Assembly: GCA_025529335.1 (NCBI GenBank)
Contig: JAMYHX010000147.1
Coordinates: 21,061 to 85,060 of the forward strand
Length of the DNA stretch: 64,000 bases
Reading direction: 5' to 3'
From: Rhizopus sp. PT2906
Taxonomy: Eukaryota > Mucoromycota > Mucoromycetes > Mucorales > Rhizopodaceae
A program made the position numbers and the translations under genes. Each line of letters begins with the position of its first letter. Position 1 is the first letter of the stretch. A model generated the notes under the pieces. It was not told the origin of the DNA and did not search any database. It saw nothing but the letters and a program-made list of their open reading frames with translations. Positions 11,570-23,305 of the stretch are shown one piece after another.

Positions 11570-12010
11570 ATCATCCTAACGAATTGACCTTATCCGGGGG
11601 ATCACTTTCACTGTTTGGTGCTTGTAATTCAGCATGCTCGTATATACTGAAAAGGTAACATAGAGACCCATTGCCTCATCCTTCTCTTCTACTTTTCAGC
11701 TGTTCTGACCAATAATTCATGAGAGTATTTCTTGACATGACTATTCACCATACCATTTATACCATCAAAATCTTCCCTTGAAATGGCCTTCTTTTTTTGC
11801 ATACTGAAAGATTTTGTGGCTGGCTTCTAAGGTAAGATCTTCAGTAATGCGGTTGCTTAACTTCAATTCTACAGGCCCATCAATACTCTCATCTAGAACA
11901 GGACTGGTATCAAAAGCTTCTCCTTCATAAACATTGTACTCATACCATTTTCAAGCACACTGTCAATAGACATGGCATCTGTTTCGCAATTATCCATGAC
12001 ACTAATATTA
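11570..12010 (-). pseudogene. Decayed coding sequence, element-like, unidentified
   Basis: Read on the minus strand, this stretch gives protein-like segments that move between frames. One begins MDNCETDAMSIDSVLENG near 11998, then YEGEAFDTSPVLDESIDGPV in a second frame, then an Ile/Lys-rich segment containing REDFDGINGMVNSHVKKYSH in a third, with stops between them. No intact gene is possible. The family is not recognised. The position directly downstream (in the minus direction) of the large inverted repeat at 12035-12166 suggests a mobile-element remnant, but this is inference. Confidence 0.35.
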
Positions 12011-12034
12011 TCAGTTTGTACGATTGGAAAGTCA

Positions 12035-12166
12035 TTTTAGAATTAGTATACGAATTTATGAAGTACCGTCATAACTACACTTGAAGTGATCTTGAGTGAT
12101 TACAGCCAAGATCACTTCAAGTGAAATTATGATGATGCTTCATACATTCGTATACTACATCTAAAA
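12035..12166. repeat. Long imperfect inverted repeat (50-60 bp arms, 12-bp spacer)
   Basis: The left arm 12045-12094 and right arm 12107-12156 are reverse complements over 50 bp, with a perfect 17-bp core next to the spacer (CACTTGAAGTGATCTTG at 12078-12094 against CAAGATCACTTCAAGTG at 12107-12123). The spacer is AGTGATTACAGC. Similarity continues more loosely to about 12035 and 12166 (TTTTAGA against TCTAAAA). Only a few mismatches interrupt the outer arms. It would form a long cruciform or an RNA hairpin. Confidence 0.85.
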
Positions 12167-12371
12167 GAAGCATCTACCCCCCATTATTGATCTTCGAGTA
12201 ATATTTTTTTTAACCATAGATTTGGTCAACCCATTTGTACCCGTAACAGTTACGTTATGTTACGATTTGTGTTGTGCTATTTTTTATTAGACGATGTAAC
12301 TGTAAAGTTACAATTCTGTTACGGTTTTGTTACAGTTCTTGTCGTATTTGACCATATCTAATACTAATCTT

Positions 12372-12405
12372 TACGTGTGAGATTACATTTGATTAATCAC
12401 ACGTA
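12372..12405. repeat. 9-bp inverted repeat
   Basis: TACGTGTGA (12372-12380) and TCACACGTA (12397-12405) are perfect reverse complements with a 16-bp spacer. The element lies about 100 bp upstream of the doubtful gene at 12506 and could be a binding site; nothing else supports that. Confidence 0.5.
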
Positions 12406-12505
12406 CCTTAATTAGTACTCCAGCCTCTTTTAAAATAACCTAATTTCTTTTTGCTATGAGTTCTTTTACTTTTAATAAAGAATAAAACAGAGAATCACCA
12501 CTTCT

Positions 12506-12910
12506 TTGTTTTCATTCTACATATTTACACAAGTATTGGCAACAATTACCAATACCTCAATAAGTGTATGTGATACTGGAATCCAACATTACGAAAGTAT
12601 ATTAAATACTGCAGAACGTATGCAATATGATTCCCCGGCATTGCAAAACGAAGCTTTTGCTGGAATTCAGAAATTAAAGCAAATTAAAAGACGCTTTGAA
12701 GAAGTGGATACTGAAAAGTTCCCAGATAGTATAAGTACCAAAAGTACCGATGAAGAAAAGTACGACAAAACCATGAAGTTTGTTGAAAACTATAAGTCAT
12801 CACGCAAACGAATGGACTGGCGTAATTGCCATGTTCAGCTTCAAGAAAAAACGGATGTTATTAAATATAAGAACCATGAGGTATTGCGCGTACAGTACAG
12901 TAGATTTTAA
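12506..12910 (+). CDS. Doubtful small protein or exon, unknown
   Basis: An open frame of about 134 residues with a lysine- and glutamate-rich, probably helical composition after the first 20 residues (for example IQKLKQIKRRFEEVD). The N-terminal part may be intronic: a pyrimidine-rich run ending in CAAG precedes TATTGGCAAC. The coding part could also end earlier at a donor after KNHE (GTATTGCG, about 12881). I do not recognise the family and see no second exon with confidence. It may be a fragment of a decayed gene in a repeat-rich zone. Confidence 0.3.
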   Translation: MFSFYIFTQVLATITNTSISVCDTGIQHYESILNTAERMQYDSPALQNEAFAGIQKLKQIKRRFEEVDTEKFPDSISTKSTDEEKYDKTMKFVENYKSSRKRMDWRNCHVQLQEKTDVIKYKNHEVLRVQYSRF

Positions 12911-13743
12911 AAAAAAATAGTTAGTTTAGTGTTGTATCTATAATAAGATAATCTCTGTTTATCGTATATCTCTTCCTGGTGCTCTTACATTATGTATACA
13001 GACGCTGATAATGCCTCATTTGAGTCTGTTGTAAGTTTTGAAGCGAAACAGGAGAAAACAATTAGTTATGCCAACTGCCTGATTTAGAAAAATCAAATAG
13101 ATGATGAAAATGTGTAATCAGGAATCAAAGAATCCATAACTACTACTGTCAAGGCAACCGGTATGCTGCTTCTTACACATACTGGACGCCGCTGTCAACT
13201 TTGCGCCTCCTCTTTCTCCTTAAAGTCACGCCATTATTCTCCCATCCTGCAGCACTACCCCAGATGATAGCCACATATATCATCACTAATTGCCCCACTA
13301 CTAGACGTATCTTCTACTTGGTGTCTCCCTATTGCTCTTTTTTTTTTTAATGAATGTACATTATCCTTTATCCCAATCGGTTGCCTCCAAAAAAAAAAGA
13401 CGATATCCTCAAAATTACAAAGTGAGAATGCCCATGATAAACCTTGGTCAATTTATATGAAAAGCTAAAGGAGGTGTCGATTACACAGCATTTCAGAATT
13501 CAGTTATTTACACGACATTATACATTTAGGTGCGAATACTTCATTTCTTACAGTACCAACTATTTTAGGCAAGTACAATGATTAAGCTTTATTTATTGAT
13601 CTACAGGAGCTTACCGTAATAGTCAGACTGATTGTTTGTTGTAACACTTGTTCAAGCATATATGAGAATACCCAAACGAAGCCTTTAAAGCCACTTAGAT
13701 ATAAGCTGTTAGAAACTGTGTTGATCACTCATATCAATGCGTT

Positions 13744-13782
<39 letters not shown>

Positions 13783-13933
13783 ATCTAACTTTGTATAATA
13801 GTTTTTGTTACACACATCATGCGGTGATGTGACCGGTGAGATGCAAGGAAAAAAGGGAGGTTGTGTATATGCCGCAAAAATCAAAAAGAGGACAGCTTTT
13901 GTCCCTTTTCTCTATAAATATATATATTTCTTC
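12911..13933. other. Intergenic; includes a 34-nt poly-T tract
   Basis: No gene seen. A run of 34 T lies at 13746-13779, with shorter A and T runs near 13339-13350 and 13389-13398. The last 100 bp or so form the promoter and leader of the MOB4 gene. Confidence 0.55.
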
Positions 13934-14914
13934 ATGTCGACTACTTCATCATTAAGAAGGCTGTATCCTGGAACCAGCTTAGAAGTAAAAATAAAGACAA
14001 TAAAAAGGACGTGTTGGTACTCATAGTACTTTAGGAAGCATTTCAATGGCCATTTGAACCTATTGACTCTCTTGACTCATCATTCAGTGTACAGGAATAT
14101 TTGCAACAACTCATTAGACAAGACTGTAGTAATGTACAACGTATTGTAGAATTACCAGAAAGTGTCGAGAGGGACATTTGGCAGTATGAACATCTTCGGT
14201 AAACTCATCCTTTTTTCTTCCTTTTTCAATATGACTCATAACTGCATATAGTCAAGTCTGCTTAGAGCTCAGTTTACTGGTAGTCGCATTAGAGTCAGAA
14301 TGTACAAAGCAAGTATGTCCAGAGATGAAAGCAGATGGTTGGATGTACTTATGCGCTGCACATCCTTCAACTCAGTCTGTAAGTTTATTTTTATTTATAG
14401 AAAGCTATTTTAATCATAATAACTCCCTAGCAAACATAAAATATAGTGTCCAGCCATTGATTACATCGTCCACACTTTGGATGGAGCTACGATTCTGTTG
14501 AATAATAACAAGTATTTTCCAAGCAGGTAAAATATATTGTGTTATTCATGGATGAGTGGGCATATATATATTGACTCTCTTGTACTATAGAATATCTATA
14601 CCAGAACCATCATTGAAGCATTTTCAATCTGTTGCAAGAAGACTTTATCGTATATTTGCTCATGCTTATTTTCATCATAGAGAAGTATACGAGTATTTTG
14701 AGGTAAGGATATACAAAGGGATAATAATTATAGTGTATTCATATATTTATATATATATACTTTATAGAATGATACATATCTCTATGCAAGATTTCTGTTA
14801 TTATCAAGGACTTATGGACTTATTCCTTCTAATTTAATCAATATTCCAGATGCAGAAGATAGTAATAATGCAAATAATGACGATGAGGATGAAAATGACT
14901 ATAATAGAGGTTGA
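13934..14914 (+). CDS. MOB4: MOB4/phocein-like Mob protein (STRIPAK subunit)
   Basis: Mob family protein of the phocein (MOB4/Mob3) type; in animals and fungi this is a subunit of the STRIPAK phosphatase-kinase complex. Six exons (13934-13984, 14035-14198, 14252-14378, 14447-14526, 14591-14702, 14768-14914) join in frame to give 226 residues, the same size as animal phocein (about 225). Family blocks are WQYEHLRQVCLELSLL, SECTKQVCPEM, CAAHPSTQSCPAIDY, HTLDGATILLNNNKYFPSR and RIFAHAYFHHREVYEYFE. The SEC/VC cysteines and the HAYFHH histidines are the expected zinc ligands. The last 20 residues are an acidic Asn/Asp tail. The gene converges with exportin-1, 130 bp away. Confidence 0.92.
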
Positions 14915-15044
14915 TACTAGCTTTAAAATAATCATTTTTATATAAACTACTTTATTTTTTTTTTTTTCTTTTTAAAAAGAAGTGACGAAAACAAATTAAT
15001 GTAGAGTAGCGTTTTAAAAGAGTGTGCATGTGGATGTCAAAGGA

Positions 15045-18000
15045 TTAAAGGTTTTCATCCTCATCCATGACTGGTAATTCAGATGGCTTGAGCATACCAG
15101 GAATACTTAGAGCCTTTGCCATCTCTGCTTTTCGTTGAGCTTCCATTTCTCTCTCTTTCTCTTCTAAATAAAGTTCTGCATTCTCTCCAGCAAACTCCTT
15201 CAATTGGATAAGGAAGTCGCGCACTTCTAGCTTGAATTTGGTAGGATTACTATTATATTCAAACATGGCGTGAACAAATACTTTGATTTGAGCACTAAAG
15301 TATGTAAAGTTAGTATATCTTGACTTTTTCTACACAATAAAATTACCTTTGAAGATGAGGGAATGCGTTTTGAAGTAGAGTAGAAACATGCTCGCGTAAG
15401 AATTCCGCATTCGTCATATTGGGATTTGACACCTGAGAAGGATCGAACAGTGGAGCTGTGATCATATTGCTTGATACCAATTCAAAGAGACGTGCAAGAA
15501 CTTCAGTTTGACCCTTGAATCCACTCTTGTGATCACTGTCAGTAAGCACAAAAAAGATGTCCTGTAGCAGACTGAGATAGTAAGATTGATAGAATGCTCC
15601 AGCAATGGCTGTATCTGTACGGCTGATGTTGTCAATCAATTCACCACAGATCTCGAGACCGATGTCAGCAATATCACGCATCGTATGCTTGAAGCCCCAA
15701 ACAATACTGTCGATAAAGAGTTTAAACTGACCTGGGGCAAGTTCTAATAAAGCAGTAAAACAATGTCGGTTGATGGCTCTTAACATGGAGTAGAATCCAG
15801 TTCTGTGTTCAGGGTATTCAGCAAAGTCTTTTGTTATCATGTTCAATGTGGGCTCAAACGTAGCTTCAAAGATGGTAGCAACACGAGGTGTCATCAGTGA
15901 CTATATAAACAAGTTAGATTGTTTCTTTTGCGTTGTTGCTTTTCTTCTTCATTACCTGAAGTTTATTGATAATGGTGGTTATCACGTTTAACACTTCAGC
16001 ATCTCTTGCTGTGTCCACACTGGTATTGAAGTCGGTCAATACAGCCTCTAAGAAGGGATCGACCATGTTATTGTTCACAGTATGGATATCTGTTGTGTTT
16101 TCAACATAGGTGTCAATCAATTTCAAAATTTCCTTTTTAATTGTTCTCCAACCGCGAACTTTGGGTGTTTTTGTAGCAATAGGACCTTGTGTAGCTATAT
16201 TCTGTGAAACTAATTCACCAATAATGCGGTACAAGGCTAACAGGTCAGCATAAATTCGACTGACTTGAAGAATGAAAGTAGAACCAACAGATGTACAAGC
16301 AGCGACATTCGTTCTCACTACATTGGCTAAGACCTTGATTTCTGCTGCATTATTTAGACATTCTGGGTTTTGCTTAGCTTGTGCTATTAAGTTATCCCAC
16401 TAAAGAGTAGTTAGTTATCTACATCCATTTAAACTGCACATGGCTTACAGCAGAGTTGGGCAATGACATAAACTTGGTGATCAACCGTTCTTGTTCTACT
16501 GGATTAGTTTCTGCAGAGATCATGTAACCGATAGCTTCATAAAAAGTGTGAATTTGCTGAGGAGCAAGGTCTGAAGTGATACGACTGATGTTGTCGAGTA
16601 TTTCATCAACAAAAGTCATCTCTTCTCCCATCTGCACTACAATAAAGTGTCTTTTACATTGTTGAGCAATCTTTATGAATGTATCGCAAGCCATGTCCTG
16701 AACACCTTCATGAAGTTCATGCATGAATTCAAATAACTTGTTGACGACTGTCTTTAAGAATTTCCAATGGGATTTTAAGAATCTTGGGTACTGACCAACA
16801 CAGTACATAATGTTGGATGCTACCACAGCCTTGTTATCCTTTCCACGCTTCATTTCACAAAGACTTAATAATTCCTTGATGACTGTTACCAAAAACTTCT
16901 TTTCTGTGTCTACATCCATTGCACCAGAGATCGAACCAATTGCCCAACACAATTTATTCAAATTGTTCCAAGACCATTCAGTTCCATCCATCTTTTTTGA
17001 ATTAATATTATTTCGTTTGATAATAAAAGAGGCACATACCTGTCTATTCAATTTAACTGTCATGATGTTCACCGTATCTTCAACGTTAAGATGAGTCAAG
17101 TACACCAAGACTTGCTTCATACTCTTGTATAACACAATAGTATCACTTTCCTTTACAAATTCTCTGACAATTTCACCTTCATCATTTTCGACAATCAATA
17201 CCTAATTATAATGTGTGTAAGCATATGTGTGATATCTATTCTATATAAATCTCTTTACTTCTTCTGGCTTAACCATGCGTTCAATCATCACAACTCTTAA
17301 TTGTGATAAGACAGGGTGGTAGATCATATGTCTACTCAAGTTCTGTTGGGCTGCTTCTTCAAACAAGCCTTCTACAAATTTAGCCCAATATTCCAAGCAG
17401 ATCTTGAAAATTTCTCGATCTTCCACATGAGAAATCTTGATGATATAAAAGTGAGCATTGACCAACACTTGTGCAGTATCTGGAAAGCGTTCAATGATCT
17501 ACAGAAAAAGAGTTTATACATGTCATATACTTAATGGAATTGAAATACCTTTAAATGAGCAGACAAGAAAGTAGTAAGGAACATGGCTAAATTTTGCACA
17601 AACTCTTGATCATTGTCATTGCTATTTTCGTATATCTCAGCCATATCGGTCTGTGGTGGGACCATGACGTTTGTGGTGGCCATGACGCTTGTGAATAATG
17701 AATAAATAGATTCATAATAAGCTTCAGTGACTTCAATAGCACTGATCTCCGTAAAGCATCTTAAAGTTACATTTCTGAACTGAGGTGTGTCAAAGAACTA
17801 GAAAAGATGTTAGTATATTTATATATATCACGTTCATGTCTTTACCTTGGAGTGAAGTGTTGGAATAAGATCCGTTTCAAAGATATAAGCAGTAGGAATC
17901 CAGTGAACAAATCTGAGCAATGTTTCGAGTGTCGATTTAATAAGACTGGGTTTTGTTGCTTTTCCGAGAACTTCCCTACACAAGTTATAAATTTGGGAAA

Positions 18001-18888
18001 ACCCTTGCTTCATTTGATGCTTCAAAGTGGCTGCCTTGGATTGAGTCATTTGTTCAGCTGAAAAATCAAAAATTTCTTCGCTAAAGGAGAGAGGTGTGAG
18101 TATAGACGCTTTTGAATAATGATTGATGAACTTACCTTAGCAACTTAAGAATAGCCATGTTATTTTCACAAAGAGCAAGATTTGTTTGACTAGAGGAAAC
18201 AATTTCAGGGATAAATGTGGGCCAATTATGAGGCCATTCTTGTTTAAGGATCTATATATATTTTGTTTATCAGGCCATTGGTTTTATTGTGTTTATATTC
18301 TTGATATTACCTGAACAAGCGTCATATTAAGTTTGTTGATGTATGTGCGCTGCTTTATCAAGTTGTTTTCATCAGAGGATTCTTGAACAATAACATTAAC
18401 AACAAAGTATCTGATGGCTATTATTTATATTAGTAAGCTTTCTCTATTTCTTGAAGGGGAGCTATAAGACAATACCATTTCTACTATCAGCTGGTAGCGT
18501 ATTCCATCGCGTTTGAATAAACTTTTCAAGGATTTGTAAAGCAATAAACTAAAAAAAGATAAGTTGTCGCGTCTATAAACACACACACACTCCAAAGAAA
18601 CGATAATAATAATAAAAAAACTTTGGTGTCAAACGGTTACCTTTGTCTGAGGCACACTCGATTTCTCTAAAATGCCATCTACTCTAGTCCAAGCTTCCTC
18701 ATGGTCTTGAAATTGTGTCAAAATTTGTTGAGCTAATTGTTGCTATTCTCATGTGTCAATGAACTGAAGACTTGTATATTTCTCTTTAAATGTACCTCTT
18801 GACCAGAACCACTAAAAAAGGTCATGACAACCTGATCTAATAAAGCAACATCAAGTTCTTTACTAAAGTCTAATATTGCTTCAGCCAT
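15045..18888 (-). CDS. CRM1: Exportin-1 (CRM1) nuclear export receptor
   Basis: Karyopherin that exports proteins with leucine-rich NES signals together with Ran-GTP. About 13 exons, starting MAEAILDFSKELDVALLDQ at 18888 and ending with the acidic tail PVMDEDENL. Introns are 48-92 bp; the one near 17041-16993 keeps frame when read through, so exon prediction can miss it. Conserved blocks match CRM1 along the whole length: WSWNNLNKLCWAIGSISGAM, KRGKDNKAVVASNIMY, HWKFLKTVVNKLFEFMHE, EYPEHRTGFYSMLRAIN, FKHTMRDIADIG, REHVSTLLQNAFPHLQ and DFLIQLKEFAGE. The NES-groove position equivalent to human Cys528 is Cys here (LLSLCEMKRGKDNKA, codon 16857-16859). Confidence 0.95.
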
Positions 18889-20131
18889 GTTTGGATTAAT
18901 TAAAAAAAAAGGGACAAGAAAAGAAAAGAAAAAAAATTGTTTCTATTGCATTGTTATACTGCGAGCCTAGCGCTATTTGAATTCATTCAGAGTGAAAAAA
19001 ATTTACGCGTTAATTGGTAGGGTGAACCAATAAGATTATTGATACCCTCTCACTCCTTCACTCTTTCTCTTTACAAAACTCGCACGTCCTCTCCTTTTTT
19101 TTAATAATAATATGCTTATGCGCACCCCTTTTTTCTAAATGTTGTCAACTTTTCTATTGACTAGTCTAGCCCTATAGTGCTTGTGATAATATCTTCCCAT
19201 AGTTAAGTATCTGAACTAAGCATCCATTCTATTCTAGCTGTTGTTAATAATGAATAAACTGACAAATTAACCAGTCTCATTCAGTCCCTTTGGCAAAACA
19301 AATACCGTACATTGAATATGGCAAAGACCCAACTATTGACTTTGACTGATGAGTGCTCTACACTGGAGCCTAAACTTTATAAAGAGGGGGAAAGGTGCTA
19401 AACTCTTTCACGTATTTTAAGAAAAATCCTAAAACTGCAGTTGAAATGAGCTATAATCAACCTTATTGATAACTTTTTCTATGTACTTTTTCTTTACTTT
19501 ACTTTTTCTCTTTGAACACATAGATTGAAGCACGAAAGAAGAGTAATCAACTTATAGTATTGGGGCTTTCTGGAAAAGCCAAGCATTTTTTGTAAAATAG
19601 GACAGGCATTGTTCTTTCAGTATTGAAATGGATACATGGTCATTTAACAATGTCGTCAAGTAATAGTTGATTTGATATTATACGTAATGCGTATATTACC
19701 CAGCATTCTAGCAAAGAAACAGTAAAATTGGTATAAGCACATTTAATTTGGTGAAAAGTGATCAAAGTCATTCATGGAAGAGCGTTAAAATGAAAGGAAG
19801 ATTACCTTTGCGCCATTTTTTTTTCTTAAAGGTACAAATTCATTGACATCTTTGGTATATTTCAATACTAACACTGAAGAAAATAAACCTCTCGACTGCC
19901 TTGTTTGGTCCCATTCTTCTCAAACTTCCTCTTCATGAGTATATGTTTGTGGTTCATCATTCACCCCAATTTAGGTATTCATTGTTTAAAATAAACCTCT
20001 TTTTTTGTCAATTGGAAATCTGTTACACAAGGCATAATATTCAACAACAATAAATAAACAACGCCCATATTTGGGTGCTTTCACGAATATGGCTTTATGA
20101 TTGTTCACACATTCTTTCTACTCTTATTCCC
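18889..20131. other. Intergenic between CRM1 and chitin synthase (divergent)
   Basis: About 1.2 kb separating two divergently transcribed genes. AT-rich, no supportable coding region. It must contain both promoters, plus pyrimidine-rich runs near 19066-19107. Confidence 0.55.
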
Positions 20132-23100
20132 ATGGCTTTCATTCCTTTAAGTTCAGCTACTACCAATCACCCTCAATATATGACATCTATACCTAAAAAC
20201 ACTAGTAATGATACATGGAAAATATCTAAAGGCAGTAGATATTTTGATGAACTTTCTATTACTCTGGCATCCCCGTCTGATCAGCTTGGACCATCTACAT
20301 CGCTCCAGAATGGCAGGCTTTCACCATTCTTAAGACCAGAAAGATACCGACAAAGGAAACCAATCGTGTGTAATAGTCCTCTACAGCCGATGCAACGTAA
20401 TAGTCAATCGCCTAGTATTAATGGACCCATTGATTTAGCAGAGGATATGTCAAATCTGCCCAACAGTAATGATTTTTTAAACTATAAAAGCTATATTCCT
20501 TCTTGCTGGTCGTGTTTCACGTTCTTGATAACGTGTTGTATACCCAACTTATTTCTGTCAATATGCTGCATGAAAAAAGGAAAACTTGTTCAGCAAGCGT
20601 GGCGAGAAAAGGTACAACATCCCTTATCATGAAAAGCTACGTATACCAGCCTTGCTCACGCCCTAACCTACAAAGATTGCATTATGTAGCATTATTTTTT
20701 TTGTTTGTCTATGCTTAGGATTCATTGCATTTGGAATGCGCCTGTCTTTATGCCCAACAGAAAGAATGACCAACGTTTATTCTTACAACAATTTGACAAC
20801 AGGCGAAACGAATATCACCTGGCGAAAAGATATATTGATTTATGGAAAGTTATACCCTTTTGACGAGATAGCCAGATTCCTGAAAATAGTCTATAATATC
20901 AGCCTTACCAGTGATTATGAAGGCGCCAACTTGAGTCCACTTTTTGATGCCGACGTGAGTCATGCATGTTCCGTTTATCCAATAGCGCGTGCATCAAAGT
21001 GTGCTGTTGTAAATCCTTACTATTCAGCAGAAACAATATCCAGTACATGTATTCCTATACAGCAACTGAACAACTGGTACACCTCTAATAATTGGCTAGA
21101 ATTTAATTGGAGAGATATTCAACTAGCTTCAAATGGCCAACCTAGTTTTTTAGTTCTTAGTGATTTTGTACTTGACATCCGTTCATATCAGTCACTGGAC
21201 GAGAAGCCTTTTGGAGATCGAGTAGATGATGTGATTAAGCAAGCAATAGGGCAAGACGCCACCTACCTTTTTAGTGCATGGCAAGATACAAGAGCTGCTT
21301 GGCAATGTGTACTTGCAAGATACACAACAGGAGTCATCTCGAATGATACAATGGGATGCATAGCCTACGATATTATCATCAACTTTTTTCTATCACTCAT
21401 TTTGGCACTGTTGGGAGTCAAGCTCCTTTTGGCAATATGGTTCCATTGGTTCATGAGTCACTGGCTGATAGAGCAAGGAAAGCACTCCCGCAGAATTTTG
21501 TCATGGGGATCTATTACAGGAGGCAGCAGTGTCCCAAAACAACATCGTGCTTCCAATTCTTCTTCATTTGATACTATGAACTCTCAGCAGCCTTTTAATC
21601 ATTCACATGGATCAATTGTTGACAACGAACCATGCTATACTATACTCTTTGTCACCTGCTATTCAGAAGGAATGGATTCTATAAAGAACACTTTGGATTC
21701 ACTAGCAGACACCACGTATTCCACCAAGCACAAGCTCTTGTTTATTGTCGTTGATGGTATTATTACAGGCGAAGGAAACAATAAGCCTACGTCAGATATA
21801 TGTCTAAGTTTATTGACTCCCTTAAATGATAATAATATGCATCAAGATGGGAAAGAGTGCGAATACGAAGCTGTTGCTGACGGCTGGAAGCAAAAGAACA
21901 AGGCACGGGTATATATGGGGTACTACCGATCACTGCCAGCGCTTGTGGTAATCAAATCGGGAACAGAGCATGAAAAAGGAAAGACGAAGGCTGGAAACCG
22001 AGGCAAACGTGACTCCCAAATGATTTTGATGTCATTTTTCAAAAAGGTCCTGTTCTATGAGAAATTCACGGAGCTAGAGTACGAGATGTTTTGGAAAATG
22101 AGCCGACTGATGAAGAAGGGAGTAACACCAGACAAGTTTGAATTGGTCCTGATGGTAGATGCAGACACAAAAGTCGCGCCTGATTGTATTACCCATATGG
22201 TATCTGCAATGAAGAATGATATCACAGTCATGGGCGTCTGTGGAGAAACCAAAATAGCCAACAAGTCTGAATCGTGGGTCACCGCCATCCAAGTATTTGA
22301 GTACTTTGTCTCGCATCATTATGCAAAGGCGTTTGAATCTGTCTTTGGTGGAGTAACCTGCCTACCTGGATGTTTCTCCATGTATCGTATCAAAGCTCCC
22401 AAGCAAGATAGATGGGTGCCGATACTTTCCAGTCCTGAAATTATAGAACAGTTTAATGTAAGTTCTGTCGACACACTGCATGCCAAAAACTTACTTTTAC
22501 TTGGCGAAGATCGATTTCTTACTACACTCATGCTGCGCACTTTTCCTCGTCGTCAAATGATTCTTGTTCCTCAGGCAAAGAGTAAAACAGTCGTTCCCAA
22601 CTCATTCAAGGTGCTACTTTCTCAGAGAAGACGGTGGATCAACTCGACAATCCACAACCTAATGGAGCTGGTGTTCGTGTCAGAGCTTTGTGGTATCGCT
22701 TGTCTCTCAATGCAGTTTGTTGTCGCGCTAGATCTTTTGAGCTCTGTTGTACTTCCTGCTGCTACCCTTCTCATCTTTTTCTTTTTCATAGACTTGATAT
22801 TTACACATTCAGCACAGTACCAAACGCTTGTTATTTTGTTGGCTGCAGTAGGCACGCCTGCTTTACTGGTTATATTCACTGCCAAGAGGATGACTTACAT
22901 AGGTTGGATGATTGGTAAGTTCTTCACCCTAGCCCCTTGGTCTATTGTTTATGTCCTCTTCTTGTAGTGTATATATTCGCCTTTCCTATTTGGAACTTTG
23001 TAATGCCTATATACTCCTTTTGGCATTTTGATGACTTCTCGTGGGGTGAAACACGTAGAGTGGTTGGTGAAAAAGAAGAAGACAGTAATAGCGACCCAAT

Positions 23101-23305
23101 GTGTGCTTTATACAGTGAAAAAGCTCAAAAGAAATACTGGCATGTTTGGGAATCAGAGCGGTTATCTCGACTCAAGCACAGAACACATTCAATGGACACA
23201 AAAGGCAATACTGGCAAGAAACAAGTCAACTCCTATTTATCAGCAGTGACAAGACCTGAAAGAAAAAGGGTAACTTCATATTCCTACCATCTTGGCTATT
23301 ATTAA
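20132..23305 (+). CDS. Chitin synthase, Chs3-like (class IV type)
   Basis: Plasma-membrane processive GT2 enzyme that makes chitin from UDP-GlcNAc. Exons 20132-20611, 20676-22914 and 22968-23305; introns are 64 bp (branch site CCCTAACC) and 53 bp, joined in frame. Order: disordered N-terminus; membrane segments around SCWSCFTFLITCCIPNLF and the intron-spanning ALCSIIFFVCLCLGFIAFG; a lumenal-type domain; a membrane helix NFFLSLILALLGVKLLLAI; then the catalytic domain with LMVDADTK (metal/UDP binding), GVTCLPGCFSMYRIKAPK, LLLGEDRFLT (EDR catalytic base) and LLSQRRRWINST (the QRRRW signature); and several C-terminal membrane helices. The block HNLMELVFVSELCG supports the Chs3/class IV type. There is no myosin domain upstream. 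The start is the first in-frame ATG; an earlier small exon cannot be excluded. Confidence 0.92.

Noticed and set aside
16810..17534. Plus-strand frames within the CRM1 gene
   Set aside because: CRM1 on the minus strand is conserved over its whole length; these are shadows.
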